DNA from: Enterobacter huaxiensis
Lineage (GTDB): Bacteria; Pseudomonadota; Gammaproteobacteria; Enterobacterales; Enterobacteriaceae
DNA: 64,000 bases
Assembly (NCBI RefSeq): GCF_003594935.2
Contig: NZ_CP043343.1
Location: 1 to 64,000, forward strand
Direction: 5' to 3'
The position numbers and the translations under genes are program-made. Of the stretch, positions 35,069 to 43,932 are shown piece after piece. Below the pieces are notes generated by a model. The model had not been told where the DNA came from, made no database searches, and saw only the letters and a list, made by a program, of their open reading frames with translations. Every line of letters starts with the position of its first letter. Position 1 is the stretch's first letter.

Positions 35069-35803
35069 ATGAAAATAGGCATTATTGGCGCTGGAAACAT
35101 TGGTGCGACTCTGGCACATAAGCTCTCTGTGCAGGGCCATGAGGTCAAACTGGCTAACTCAAGGGGACCGGAAACAATTGCAGAGATTGCGCGAAGAGCT
35201 GGGGCGCTGGCGGTTGAGCGTCAGGAAGCCGTACGAGATGTGGATGTCATCATCCTCTCTACGCCCTTTGATAAGCATGCTGAACTGGCTGAACTCTTGC
35301 GTGATGTTCCGGAGAGCGTGATCGTCATTGATACGTCTAACTACTATCCCTTCCGCGACGGGGACATTGAAGAGATCCGTGAAGGCAAACCTGAAAGCGT
35401 GTATGCCAGTGAAATAGTCAAACGCCCTCTTGTCAAAGCCTGGAACGCTGTTCTGGCGGAGACGCTTAAAGATAAAGGGCTGGTTGCCGGTTCACCCTCA
35501 CGTATCGCTATTCCGGTTGCCGGCGACAGTACGGTAGCAAAATCTGTTGCACTAGAACTGGTCAGTCAGACCGGTTTCGATGCAGTTGATGCCGGTACGC
35601 TTAGCGAATCATGGCGGCAACAGCCCGGCACGCCAGCCTACTGTACTGAGCTAAAAACCGGAGAGCTTGAAGCAGCCCTTAAGGCAGCGGATAAAACTCG
35701 CGCTCCACTAAACAGAGATGCGTTGATCAAGGAGTTTATGTCTGCAGGCGAACAACTCACTCATGATGCCATCGTTAAACGTAACCGTGCAGTAACGGCC
35801 TGA
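35069..35803 (+). CDS. F420-reductase-like NAD(P)-binding protein, copy 1
   Basis: A 244-residue Rossmann protein of the NADPH-dependent F420 reductase/NAD(P)-binding family. Its nucleotide-binding start is IGIIGAGNIGATLAHKLSVQ (GxGxxG) with ANSRGPETI as the NADP-type phosphate contact. Later motifs are VIVIDTSNYYPFRDGD and RPLVKAWNAVLAETL. Enterobacteria lack F420, so the real substrate is probably another small molecule. It is followed by a paralogue after 17 bases. Confidence 0.88.
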   Translation: MKIGIIGAGNIGATLAHKLSVQGHEVKLANSRGPETIAEIARRAGALAVERQEAVRDVDVIILSTPFDKHAELAELLRDVPESVIVIDTSNYYPFRDGDIEEIREGKPESVYASEIVKRPLVKAWNAVLAETLKDKGLVAGSPSRIAIPVAGDSTVAKSVALELVSQTGFDAVDAGTLSESWRQQPGTPAYCTELKTGELEAALKAADKTRAPLNRDALIKEFMSAGEQLTHDAIVKRNRAVTA

Positions 35804-35820
35804 GCCAAAAAGGGGATGTT

Positions 35821-36585
35821 ATGATTAATTATGAAAAGTACCGGATTGCTGTTCTGGGAACCGGCCATATCGGTAAAACGCTTGCTCGCAGTCTCGCCTC
35901 TGCCGGTCACTCCGTTAAGGTTGCAAATTCACGTGGGCCTGAAACGATAGCCCCCGACGTGCTTGAAACGGGCGCTGAAGCAGCCGATGCAGCCAGTGCA
36001 GTACAGGATGCACAGGTTGTCATCCTGTCCATACCTATGGCAAAGGTTGCGGATATCGCGCCTCTGATCCGGACATTACCCAGTCATGTTATCGTTGCTG
36101 ACACGTCGAACTATTACCCACATCGCGACGGAATCATCGATGGGTTCTCAGATGGTCAGGTCGAAAGCGCGTGGGTAGCGCATCTCCTGAACCGTCCACT
36201 GGTGAAGGCCTGGAATGCAATAGGTTCAGATTCTCTCGCTACAAAAGGTAAAGCAGAGGGTACAGCAGGACGTATTTCAATTCCGGTGGCAGGGAATATC
36301 GTAGAGCACAAAAAATTGATTATGCGTCTTGTCAGTGATACGGGGTTTGACGCCTTCGATGCAGGTACAGTTGAGGAGTCATGGCGTCAACAACCGGGTG
36401 CACCTTGCTACTGTACTGACCTCACATTTGATGAAATGAAGTCAGCGATCGCCGCAACGGAAAAAACACGGCTGCCTGCGCGTCGGGATATTGCTGTTCA
36501 GGCAATTCAGGAGCGAATGGGCGATAAGCAATCCAATCCGACTGCAGATTATATTGTTCGATTACACCGGGCTCTTTTTATGTAA
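35821..36585 (+). CDS. F420-reductase-like NAD(P)-binding protein, copy 2
   Basis: A 254-residue paralogue of the preceding gene: AVLGTGHIGKTLARSLASAG, ANSRGPETIAPDVLE, VIVADTSNYYPHRDGIIDGF and RPLVKAWNAIGSDSL occupy the same positions. The pair probably arose by tandem duplication followed by divergence, and may form a heteromer or act in sequence. The gap is 17 bases, so it is one operon with copy 1 and probably the MarR-type gene. Confidence 0.88.
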   Translation: MINYEKYRIAVLGTGHIGKTLARSLASAGHSVKVANSRGPETIAPDVLETGAEAADAASAVQDAQVVILSIPMAKVADIAPLIRTLPSHVIVADTSNYYPHRDGIIDGFSDGQVESAWVAHLLNRPLVKAWNAIGSDSLATKGKAEGTAGRISIPVAGNIVEHKKLIMRLVSDTGFDAFDAGTVEESWRQQPGAPCYCTDLTFDEMKSAIAATEKTRLPARRDIAVQAIQERMGDKQSNPTADYIVRLHRALFM

Positions 36586-36660
36586 TCCGTAAGCCATATT
36601 TCATTTATCGATGTATGAGCGAAAATGCAAACATCTGCTCTTCGCTCATAAGAGACAACC

Positions 36661-36698
36661 ATACTCAAATCTCCCACATTGCAGGAGATTTGAGTATG
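36661..36698 (+). promoter_or_regulatory. Hairpin over the integrase ribosome site and start codon
   Basis: ATACTCAAATCTCC (36,661-36,674) is an exact inverted copy of GGAGATTTGAGTAT (36,684-36,697), with a 9-base loop. The right arm contains the Shine-Dalgarno (AGGAG) and the first bases of the integrase ATG at 36,696. In mRNA this hairpin would hide the start; in DNA it could be an operator. Confidence 0.75.
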
Positions 36699-37298
36699 AA
36701 CACGTCACCGTGGAATAAAGACCGTATCATAGGCCAAAAAAGACCACTTCAGATATCTCATATCTGGGGGATCCGAATCCGGCTTGAACTGGAAGGTAAA
36801 ACGCGTGATTTAGCTCTGTTCAATATGGCCTTAGACAGTAAGCTACGAGGCTGCGATCTGGTGAACCTCAAAGTATCTGATGTTGCATATGGTAGCTCGG
36901 TTTCAAGCAGAGCAACGGTGCTGCAACAGAAAACCGGTAGCCCTGTGCAATTTGAGATAACCAAAGGGACAAGAGAAGCTGTTGCTGCATTGATAAAGCT
37001 TGGCAATTTGCACAGTAAAGACTTCTTGTTTCGGTCTCGGATCGGAACTAACCGGCACATATCAACCCGACAATACAGCCGAATTTTTCATGGGTGGGTA
37101 GAAAAGCTTGGTCTCGAAGCTTCGCTTTACAGCACACATTCCATGAGAAGAACAAAACCTTACCTGATATACAAGAAAACCAAGAATCTTCGGGTGATCC
37201 AACTTCTGTTGGGCCATAAGAAACTGGAAAGCACTGTCCGTTATCTAGGCATCGAAGTCAATGATGCGTTAGAGATCTCTGAATCGATTGAAGTCTAA
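36696..37298 (+). CDS. Short tyrosine recombinase/integrase
   Basis: A 200-residue catalytic domain without the usual N-terminal core-binding domain. Catalytic residues: Arg in DSKLRGCDLVNLKV, HxxR in STHSMRRTKPYLIYK, His in QLLLGHKKLE and Tyr in STVRYLGIE. Proteins of this short class are found near transferred chromosomal segments. The start is ATG 36,696, inside a perfect hairpin (separate entry). Whether it moves the surrounding cargo is unknown; no att pair was found by eye. Confidence 0.88.
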   Translation: MNTSPWNKDRIIGQKRPLQISHIWGIRIRLELEGKTRDLALFNMALDSKLRGCDLVNLKVSDVAYGSSVSSRATVLQQKTGSPVQFEITKGTREAVAALIKLGNLHSKDFLFRSRIGTNRHISTRQYSRIFHGWVEKLGLEASLYSTHSMRRTKPYLIYKKTKNLRVIQLLLGHKKLESTVRYLGIEVNDALEISESIEV

Positions 37299-37302
37299 GG
37301 TT

Positions 37303-37328
37303 GTCAGGGCTGCAACAGCAGCCCTGTG
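37303..37328 (+). terminator. Hairpin after integrase gene
   Basis: CAGGGCTGC (37,305-37,313), loop AACA, GCAGCCCTG (37,318-37,326), starting a few bases after the integrase stop. There is no strong T run, so it may be a weak terminator or an mRNA-stabilising stem. Confidence 0.6.
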
Positions 37329-37575
37329 CCATAAACGGACGTTAAGCACGAACTCTAATGGTTAATGTCGACACGTATATTCAGCGACCTCTGTAATGGA
37401 GTTGGATTACTGCTGTGGATTGATTTTTAACAAAAATGTCAAATGAATTAACTTATATTGCTTATTAGGGAAAATTACTTTCAGTGATTTAGTTCACATT
37501 TTTATGGATGCTTGTTGTATTAAAAATCTGCCGAATTATATTTTGTAATCGATTACTTTTTTAATGAGAACGATA

Positions 37576-38412
37576 ATGATTAAAAACTCGATTTTTTGTG
37601 GAGTCCTTATAATGGCAAGCATGGTGGGGTATGCCCGCACCGAAGCGCAGGACGATATTGCTATTCAGATGTACACGCTTAGAAATGTTGGTAATACCGA
37701 TGCACAGTTTGCCATGGCTAAAAAAGCGGGATTTTCACATGTAGAACTTGTCGGTGATCATCACATGGATTTACCGACAATGAAGGAAACGTTGAAAAAA
37801 TATCAGCTTAACGTTATTTCATCGCATGTACAGCTATCTGCTCTTGAGAGCGAGCGCGGAAAAATTGTTGCTTTTAACAAAGGCATAGGAAACTTTCACC
37901 TCGTTGTCCCATGGATTGAGGTTAATGAACGACCTACGACAAAACAGGGATGGATAGATTACGCCAGGAGGCTTGATCGTATGGGGGAGGCGTTAAGAAA
38001 TGAAGGAATGTCGTTGTCTTACCATAATCATAATTTTGAGATGAAGAAGTATGATGATGTGACAGCCCTGGATTTGATTATGAAGCATACCCACAAGAAT
38101 AATCTTAGCCTTGAACTCGATGTGGCATGGGCTGCACGTGGAGGACAGGATCCTGCGTCAATAATTGCAAGATATTCAGGACGCGTCTATGCGATTCATG
38201 CAAAAGATAACGCTGCTATCGGGATTCGTGATGACGAAATGAATTTCACTCCGGCAGGTGAAGGTTTGCTGGAATGGCGCTCAATCATCAGTGCGGGGAG
38301 AAGCAGTGGGGTTGAGTGGTATATTGTTGAGCATGACGCGCCAAAAGATCCCTGGACTATCATAACGACCTCACGTCATAACCTTAAGGAAATGCTTCAA
38401 AAACATCCGTAA
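37576..38412 (+). CDS. Secreted sugar-phosphate isomerase/epimerase-like protein
   Basis: A 278-residue protein of the xylose-isomerase-like TIM-barrel family with an N-terminal signal peptide (about 1-20, IKNSIFCGVLIMASMVGYA). Family motifs: IAIQMYTLRN, KKAGFSHVELVG, SYHNHNFEM, LSLELDVAWAARGGQDP, YAIHAKDN and a C-terminal YIVEHDAPKDP. The His, Glu and Asp residues are consistent with metal binding. A periplasmic member suggests sugar breakdown outside the cytoplasm. The start at 37,564 is an in-frame alternative. Confidence 0.85.
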   Translation: MIKNSIFCGVLIMASMVGYARTEAQDDIAIQMYTLRNVGNTDAQFAMAKKAGFSHVELVGDHHMDLPTMKETLKKYQLNVISSHVQLSALESERGKIVAFNKGIGNFHLVVPWIEVNERPTTKQGWIDYARRLDRMGEALRNEGMSLSYHNHNFEMKKYDDVTALDLIMKHTHKNNLSLELDVAWAARGGQDPASIIARYSGRVYAIHAKDNAAIGIRDDEMNFTPAGEGLLEWRSIISAGRSSGVEWYIVEHDAPKDPWTIITTSRHNLKEMLQKHP

Positions 38413-38423
38413 CAGGTTATGAA

Positions 38424-38462
38424 ATTCAGGCTCAGGTGATTTGCGAATCCCTGAGCCTGATT
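38424..38462. terminator. Bidirectional terminator between isomerase and LysR genes
   Basis: TCAGGCTCAGG (38,426-38,436) pairs exactly with CCTGAGCCTGA (38,450-38,460). It lies between two convergent genes and touches the LysR stop codon. Confidence 0.75.
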
Positions 38463-39400
38463 CAGGCTGAAACTGCATGTGTTAGTTCTATTTCTTCTCT
38501 CAGAGTTTCGATAAGTTCCTTTAATCCCTGGGGAACTTGTCTGTGACCTGGATAGTACAGATACATCGGCTCTTCCAGAGGAGCCCATTCAGGAAGGACA
38601 ATCCTGAGCCTGCCGTCACGAATATAATCACTCACCCGGTCTTCGAGGCAGTAAGCAATACCGACGCCGGACAGCGCCAGCTCAATTGCCAGCGCCGTTT
38701 CGCTCACACAGAGCTGCCCCCTGACGTCAACTACGCGATAGTCTTCTCCTTTACGGAATTCCCATTTGTAGATGACGCCTTGCCCGGTGCGCAGTTGAAT
38801 GCAGTTATGCAGGCGCAGATCCTCAGGCACGGCAGGGGGAGTATGTTGATAAAGATAGCGTGGCGATGCCACCGCTACCCATCTGAGTTCTCCCCCCAGG
38901 CGGACTGCAACGAGATCTTCAGGAACGGTTCCGCCAAAGCGGATCCCGGCATCAAATCCTTCCTGGACGATATCGACCATTCTGTCATCAACGCTGATTT
39001 CGAGTTCCACTTCAGGATATTTGCTGATAAAGCGTGGAAGATGTCGCGCCATGATGAGGCGTGCTCCGTCACTCAGCACATTAAGCCTGAGCTTTCCAAC
39101 GGGCCGATCGCGCATGCGGTTAATTTCCTCAAGCGCGTCGCCTATTTCTTTAAAGCCTGTTTCAAGACGCAGAGCAAGGCTTGCGCCCGCTTCGGTCGGA
39201 GAGACCGTACGGCTTGTTCTGTTCAACAACCTGACACCCAGGCGCGTCTCGAGATTGCGTATGGTATGGCTCAGCGCAGAGGTGGTGATCCCCAGTTCTA
39301 TGGCGGCCTTAGTAAAACTGCGCCTTTTCTCAGTGATAAGAAATGCGTTGAGCTCAGCAAGATCGCTTCGGGTGAGCGTGGTAGACAGTCTGGAGGACAT
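38462..39400 (-). CDS. LysR-family transcriptional regulator
   Basis: A 312-residue LTTR from MSSRLSTTLTRSDLAELNAF at 39,400. The N-terminal winged HTH is SFTKAAIELGITTSALSHTI with RLGVRLLNRTSRTVSPTEAG, followed by a periplasmic-binding-like effector domain from about residue 90 (GKLRLNVLSDGARLIM). The longer in-frame start runs through a perfect palindrome (39,426-39,451), which is better read as its operator. It is divergent from the metallophosphoesterase gene. Confidence 0.92.
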   Translation of the reverse strand: MSSRLSTTLTRSDLAELNAFLITEKRRSFTKAAIELGITTSALSHTIRNLETRLGVRLLNRTSRTVSPTEAGASLALRLETGFKEIGDALEEINRMRDRPVGKLRLNVLSDGARLIMARHLPRFISKYPEVELEISVDDRMVDIVQEGFDAGIRFGGTVPEDLVAVRLGGELRWVAVASPRYLYQHTPPAVPEDLRLHNCIQLRTGQGVIYKWEFRKGEDYRVVDVRGQLCVSETALAIELALSGVGIAYCLEDRVSDYIRDGRLRIVLPEWAPLEEPMYLYYPGHRQVPQGLKELIETLREEIELTHAVSA

Positions 39401-39425
39401 GGCGTTAAACCGTTGATTAAAATTC

Positions 39426-39451
39426 AATGCAATGTCAAATGACATTGCATT
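39426..39451. promoter_or_regulatory. Palindromic operator for the LysR regulator (candidate)
   Basis: Perfect inverted repeat AATGCAATGTCA (39,426-39,437) / TGACATTGCATT (39,440-39,451), just upstream of the chosen LysR start and in the divergent spacer to the phosphoesterase. It holds a T-N11-A-type core, as LysR sites do. Confidence 0.7.
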
Positions 39452-39552
39452 AAATCGTTCCTGAAGGATGGTAAGTTTAGATTCATTCAACAAAACGTTG
39501 CAACCCGCTGCCACGGCAAACTAACAGTTTTTAATTCCCGGGAGATTTCCGC

Positions 39553-40689
39553 GTGTTTCATATCTGGACCCTCATTCCAGCGCTTTACGTGCTGTTTCGT
39601 TTTATCAGGCCGCTTCCCGCCCCGGTTTCGGTAAAAATAGCCGTCGCAGGCGCAATGATTGTGGCCTGCGAGTTTCATCTGATCACGAAATTATTTACGG
39701 GGAATATGTTTTCTCCTGAGATACCAAAACCGTTGCTGCTGCTTACTACCGGGTTTTTCGGTATGACCGTCTTTATGGCAGTCCTGTTAGTACTGCGTGA
39801 CCTGTTCTGGATATTGCACCGACTGGTATCAGGACGCCGGATGAAATGGCATACAGCTTTCTGGTTTATCCTGCCTGTTCTGGCGGCCATGCTCACAGCG
39901 CTGGCCCTGAAAAATGGTACAGCGGTTCCTGAAGTGAAAAAGATAGACGTCACGCTCAGGAGCCTGTCCCCCCGTTTTGATGGTTACCGGATAGTTCAAC
40001 TGACGGATTTGCACGCCAGCAGACTGCTGCCGCGAAGCTGGATACAGGATGTTGTTACCCGCACCCGTGAGCTCGATGCGAATATGATTGTGGTTACCGG
40101 GGATATGATTGATGGCTGGCCAGAAGCGCGTTTCTCCGACATTGAGCCGCTTGGACAGCTGCGGGCTGAGGACGGCGTTTTTGCCGTAACGGGCAATCAT
40201 GAATATTACTTCGGCGCTGAAAACTGGATCCAGACCTTTGAAAAACTGGGCCTGCATTTTCTTAATAATGCCGGTTACCGTATAAGCCGTGGCAGCGACT
40301 CGCTGTATCTGTCGGGCGTGACGGATGTCGTTGCGCCATCATACGGCCTGCCGGGTCCTGATCTGTCCCTGGCCCTGAAGTTTTCCCGCCCGGGTGAAAC
40401 CGTCATCCTTCTTGACCACAGGCCTGAAAATGCTGACGAGGCCGCAGAAAGCGGAGTTAGCCTTCAGCTTTCCGGACATACTCACGGCGGTATGATTGCC
40501 GGTCTCGACAGGCTGGTCGCATCGGCTAATAACGGTTTTGTGTCCGGGCTGTATGAAGCAGGGCCCCTGAAGCTTTACGTCAGCAACGGTTCCGGCATCT
40601 GGAACGGTTTTCCCTTCCGGCTTGGAAAACCTGCCGAAATAACGCTTATCACCCTGCATGGCGAAACCAGCAACAGAATTGTTGAATAA
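39553..40689 (+). CDS. Membrane-anchored metallophosphoesterase
   Basis: A 378-residue protein with four or so hydrophobic N-terminal segments (residues about 5-125) followed by a calcineurin-like phosphoesterase domain. Metal and catalytic motifs: QLTDLHASRL, VTGDMIDGW, GNHEYYFG and LSGHTHGGMIAG. It resembles the YkuE/YaeI class (phosphodiesterase on lipid-like substrates), though the substrate is unknown. The start is a GTG at 39,553; a weak ribosome site (GGGAG) precedes it. It may be controlled by the divergent LysR protein. Confidence 0.88.
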   Translation: MFHIWTLIPALYVLFRFIRPLPAPVSVKIAVAGAMIVACEFHLITKLFTGNMFSPEIPKPLLLLTTGFFGMTVFMAVLLVLRDLFWILHRLVSGRRMKWHTAFWFILPVLAAMLTALALKNGTAVPEVKKIDVTLRSLSPRFDGYRIVQLTDLHASRLLPRSWIQDVVTRTRELDANMIVVTGDMIDGWPEARFSDIEPLGQLRAEDGVFAVTGNHEYYFGAENWIQTFEKLGLHFLNNAGYRISRGSDSLYLSGVTDVVAPSYGLPGPDLSLALKFSRPGETVILLDHRPENADEAAESGVSLQLSGHTHGGMIAGLDRLVASANNGFVSGLYEAGPLKLYVSNGSGIWNGFPFRLGKPAEITLITLHGETSNRIVE

Positions 40690-40893
40690 TACTCATCGTT
40701 ACTGACTATCTGATTCATCAATAACCGAAAGGAGACGTTTATAGTTTATTTCAGTTCAATATACCACTGCCTGTTGCCGTTCTTTCCTGAACGTTGTGAC
40801 TCATAAGTTGCACATAGCTGAGAGCCCTTACCCGACTGGTAGCGGTTCTTCTTTTTTGCACCCGGCAGTGAACGGGATCAGGAGTCATAGTCA

Positions 40894-42102
40894 ATGTCTG
40901 AACAAACGCTTTCACGGCAGGATGAACGTATTCATCCACCTGTGGGTCTTTTTCCGGCCATGCTTGCGCTGGGCGCGGGCGGATTATGCATCGGAACGGG
41001 CGAGTTTGCGCCCATGAGCCTCCTGCCGGATCTTGCGCGGGGAACCGGCGTTTCAATCCCTGCCGCGGGAGGCTATATCAGCGCCTATGCTGCAGGCGTG
41101 GTGGTCGGTGCCCCTGCGATCGCGGTGCTTGGCGCGCGCCGGGCCCGTAAAAACCTTCTGCTGATATTGTTAATTATTACACTTGTAGGCTATGCCCTGA
41201 GCGCTCTGGCCATGGGCTATAATTCCATGTTCGCAGCACGCTTTATTGCTGGTATGCCTCATGGCGCCTGGTACGGCGTTTCCGCGCTCGTGGCGGCTTC
41301 AATGGTCTCGCCACAGCACAAAGCCCGGTATATCGGTTACGTTATGCTGGGACTGGCCGTAGCGAACGTTGCCGGCGTTCCGCTTGTCACATGGGCGGGC
41401 CAGACGCTGGGCTGGAGAATCTCTTTCTGGATGGTGGCAGCGGGCCTGGTGCTGACGTCCATAATGGTTATGCTTTTTGTCCCATCCGTGGCGGCCGACA
41501 GGTCCGCTTCACCGCTCAAGGAACTTGGCGCGCTGAAGAGCCCACAGATCCTAATGACGTTTGCCGTCGCTTCAGTCAGCTTTGCGGGCATGTTTGCCGT
41601 ATACAGCTTTATCACCCCGGCGCTGACGAAAGCTGCCGGGTTTTCAACCTCAGCCGTGCCATGGATCCTGGTTCTCTGGGGGGCGGGCATGGTTGCTGGC
41701 AACATTATCGGTGGCAGGCTGGCGGACATTGCGCTGATCCCATCCATATTTGGCATCATCGCCTGGAACATCGTCTTTCTGGGCCTGTTTTCCCTTACGG
41801 GCACACTGCAGACCCCGGTTCTCATCGTGCTGTTTATGCTCGGGTGCGGATTTTCGCTCGTGCCAGCGCTTCAGGCCCATATGATGAACATTGCCGGTGA
41901 GGCACAGACTCTGGCGTCATCCCTGACACACAGCGCGTTTAATATTTCCAATGCGCTTGGCGCAGCTGCAGGCGGTTTCGTTATCGCTTCGAGAGGAAGC
42001 TGGCTCTCTACGGGGTGGGTTGGGGCTGCTTTTTCCCTGTTAGCACTTCTTCTTATGTTCTTATCGGTACGCATTACTGACGGGAGAAATCATGAACGAT
42101 AA
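40894..42102 (+). CDS. MFS transporter (DHA1/AraJ-like)
   Basis: A 402-residue inner-membrane transporter with about twelve hydrophobic segments. It has GTGEFAPMSLLPDLARGTGV near helix 1-2 and FIAGMPHGAWYGVSALVA in helix 4-5, both typical of the AraJ/sugar-efflux and drug:proton branch. The substrate cannot be named from sequence. Its last 11 bases overlap the following SDR gene, implying a shared transcript and perhaps a shared substrate. Confidence 0.92.
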   Translation: MSEQTLSRQDERIHPPVGLFPAMLALGAGGLCIGTGEFAPMSLLPDLARGTGVSIPAAGGYISAYAAGVVVGAPAIAVLGARRARKNLLLILLIITLVGYALSALAMGYNSMFAARFIAGMPHGAWYGVSALVAASMVSPQHKARYIGYVMLGLAVANVAGVPLVTWAGQTLGWRISFWMVAAGLVLTSIMVMLFVPSVAADRSASPLKELGALKSPQILMTFAVASVSFAGMFAVYSFITPALTKAAGFSTSAVPWILVLWGAGMVAGNIIGGRLADIALIPSIFGIIAWNIVFLGLFSLTGTLQTPVLIVLFMLGCGFSLVPALQAHMMNIAGEAQTLASSLTHSAFNISNALGAAAGGFVIASRGSWLSTGWVGAAFSLLALLLMFLSVRITDGRNHER

Positions 42103-42931
42103 AGTCATCAGTACAGGTAACGTTGCCGTAATAACCGGCGCGGCGAGAGGTATTGGCGCTGCGGCGGCAAGGGAGCTGGCACGAAAGGGCATGAAGCTTT
42201 GTCTTTTTGACCGGAACAGACAGGCGCTCGAGCAGCTGGCCGGCGAACTGGAGGTTGAAACGCTGCTGGTCACTGGCGACATTACCCGTGATGAAGATCT
42301 CCAACAGCTCAAGGACACCGTTTACAGCGCCTGGGGGAAAGTAAATCTGCTGTTTAACAATGCCGGCGTGAAAATAGCTGCCGGAGCCTGTGATTCCCCA
42401 ACTCTCTGGCGACAGCAGATGGAGGTAAACCTGCTGTCCATGGTTGCCACACAGCATATTTTTCTGCCGGAAATGTTAAAAATGGATGAGAACGGTGCGA
42501 TCGTTAACCTGGGCTCGAAGGAGGGTATTACGACCCCACCAGGGTTCGCAGCCTATAACGCCTCAAAGGCAGCCGTAAAGGTGCTGACGGAGCAGCTGTC
42601 TCATCAGCTTGTGAAGGAAACCGGCATCAGGCTCACCGCTCATCTTCTGGTGCCAGGCTATACCTGGACCGATATGAACGATCCTGGCATGAACGAGCGC
42701 AGCGGTAACAAGCCAGATGAAGCGTGGATGGCTGCGCAGGTTATTGACTATTTCCTCCCGCGCTTTGAGCGGGGTGACTTCTATATCATCTGCCCTGATA
42801 ACGCCGTGACCAGCGAGATGGATGCTAAGCGTATCCTCTGGGCCGCCCAGGATATGCTGGACAACCGCCCGGCCCTGTCGCGCTGGCATCCTGACTGGAA
42901 GACGGCTTTTGAACGCTGGATGAAAAACTGA
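42092..42931 (+). CDS. Short-chain dehydrogenase/reductase
   Basis: A 279-residue classical SDR: cofactor motif AVITGAARGIGAAAARELAR (TGxxxGxG), NNAG at LFNNAGVKIAAG, catalytic Ser in IVNLGSKEGITT and YxxxK in FAAYNASKAAVKVL. Asp-Arg after beta-2 (LCLFDRNRQ) suggests NAD(H) preference. Translationally coupled to the MFS gene. The substrate is unknown. Confidence 0.92.
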   Translation: MNDKVISTGNVAVITGAARGIGAAAARELARKGMKLCLFDRNRQALEQLAGELEVETLLVTGDITRDEDLQQLKDTVYSAWGKVNLLFNNAGVKIAAGACDSPTLWRQQMEVNLLSMVATQHIFLPEMLKMDENGAIVNLGSKEGITTPPGFAAYNASKAAVKVLTEQLSHQLVKETGIRLTAHLLVPGYTWTDMNDPGMNERSGNKPDEAWMAAQVIDYFLPRFERGDFYIICPDNAVTSEMDAKRILWAAQDMLDNRPALSRWHPDWKTAFERWMKN

Positions 42932-43027
42932 TGTGTCATCGGTAGCCCGCTCCGGGGCAGGTTGCCTAAAAGATGAAATGAGGTCGTCAGCAACCATGCT
43001 TTTGGCATTGTATTTATGCTGATGAAA

Positions 43028-43055
43028 GAGGCGCCGGGCTGATGCCCGGCGCCGT
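43028..43055. terminator. Strong GC hairpin between convergent SDR genes
   Basis: GGCGCCGGGC (43,030-43,039), loop TGAT, GCCCGGCGCC (43,044-43,053). It lies between a rightward and a leftward gene and likely ends both. Confidence 0.75.
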
Positions 43056-43061
43056 GCGGAT

Positions 43062-43865
43062 TTACTTTTTTGTGGCAGAGTCGGGTTCAGAAATGATTCG
43101 GTGACGCTGAGCCTTATGTGACTCACTCATCATTCTGTTCATCACCTCGCCCTCATATTCGGCATATTCACTGCCATAGACAAATTCATGTCCTGTCATC
43201 AGGGCATACCAGGCACGTTTTGCCACTTCTTTCGGATCGTCCTTTTTCATCGAACCTACGGTCGTGCTGGCCTGTCCTGCATTTTTGAAGAAATTGGTCT
43301 CCGTTGCCCCAGGCATCAGAAGCGTCATTGATAAACCGCTCCCCATCAGCTCGTTACGTATGGCGTAAAAAAAGGAGTTTACGAAAGCCTTTGACGCCCC
43401 GTAAACCGCTTCGAAAGGTATTGGCGCCGAGCCGGAAAGCGACGATGTGATAAGAACGTGCCCGTTATCCTGCTCAACGAGCCGCGGGATAAATATTTTA
43501 GAAAGATGTACCACAGCATCAACGTTGAGCCGGATTAATCTAAGCTCTTTTTCAAGATCGGTACCGTCGATAAACGCGCCGCCGAGTCCCTGGCCGGCGT
43601 TGATGATCAGTGCATTAGGGGCTAAACCGGCATCATCCATTCTGGCCTGCAGGTCTGTTATCTGGTCATACTCACTCAGGTCAGCACTGAACGCGTGTAC
43701 GTTAACTGAAAAACGTTTTTGCAGGTTTTCACCCGTGGCTGAAAGTTTTTTTTCATCCCTGGCGACGATGACAAGATCGTATCCGTTAGCTGCAAATTCT
43801 TCAGCAAGTGCAAGGCCGATACCGTTGCTCGAGCCAGTAATAAGAGCCAGTTTTTTCTCACTCAT
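43062..43865 (-). CDS. Short-chain dehydrogenase (YdfG/DltE-like)
   Basis: A 267-residue SDR: LALITGSSNGIGLALAEEFA, NAGQGLGGAF, catalytic ITSSLSGSAPIPFEAVYGAS with YxxxK (YGASKAF). VARDEKKL after beta-2 suggests NADP(H) preference. It follows the epimerase gene on the same strand by about 65 bases and probably shares its promoter. The substrate is unknown. Confidence 0.92.
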   Translation of the reverse strand: MSEKKLALITGSSNGIGLALAEEFAANGYDLVIVARDEKKLSATGENLQKRFSVNVHAFSADLSEYDQITDLQARMDDAGLAPNALIINAGQGLGGAFIDGTDLEKELRLIRLNVDAVVHLSKIFIPRLVEQDNGHVLITSSLSGSAPIPFEAVYGASKAFVNSFFYAIRNELMGSGLSMTLLMPGATETNFFKNAGQASTTVGSMKKDDPKEVAKRAWYALMTGHEFVYGSEYAEYEGEVMNRMMSESHKAQRHRIISEPDSATKK

Positions 43866-43932
43866 ATGATTCTCCGGTTAAAGGGGTTAACCGGCCATGT
43901 GCAGGCCGGTAGCAAAGGAGGGCGCGTGAGCA

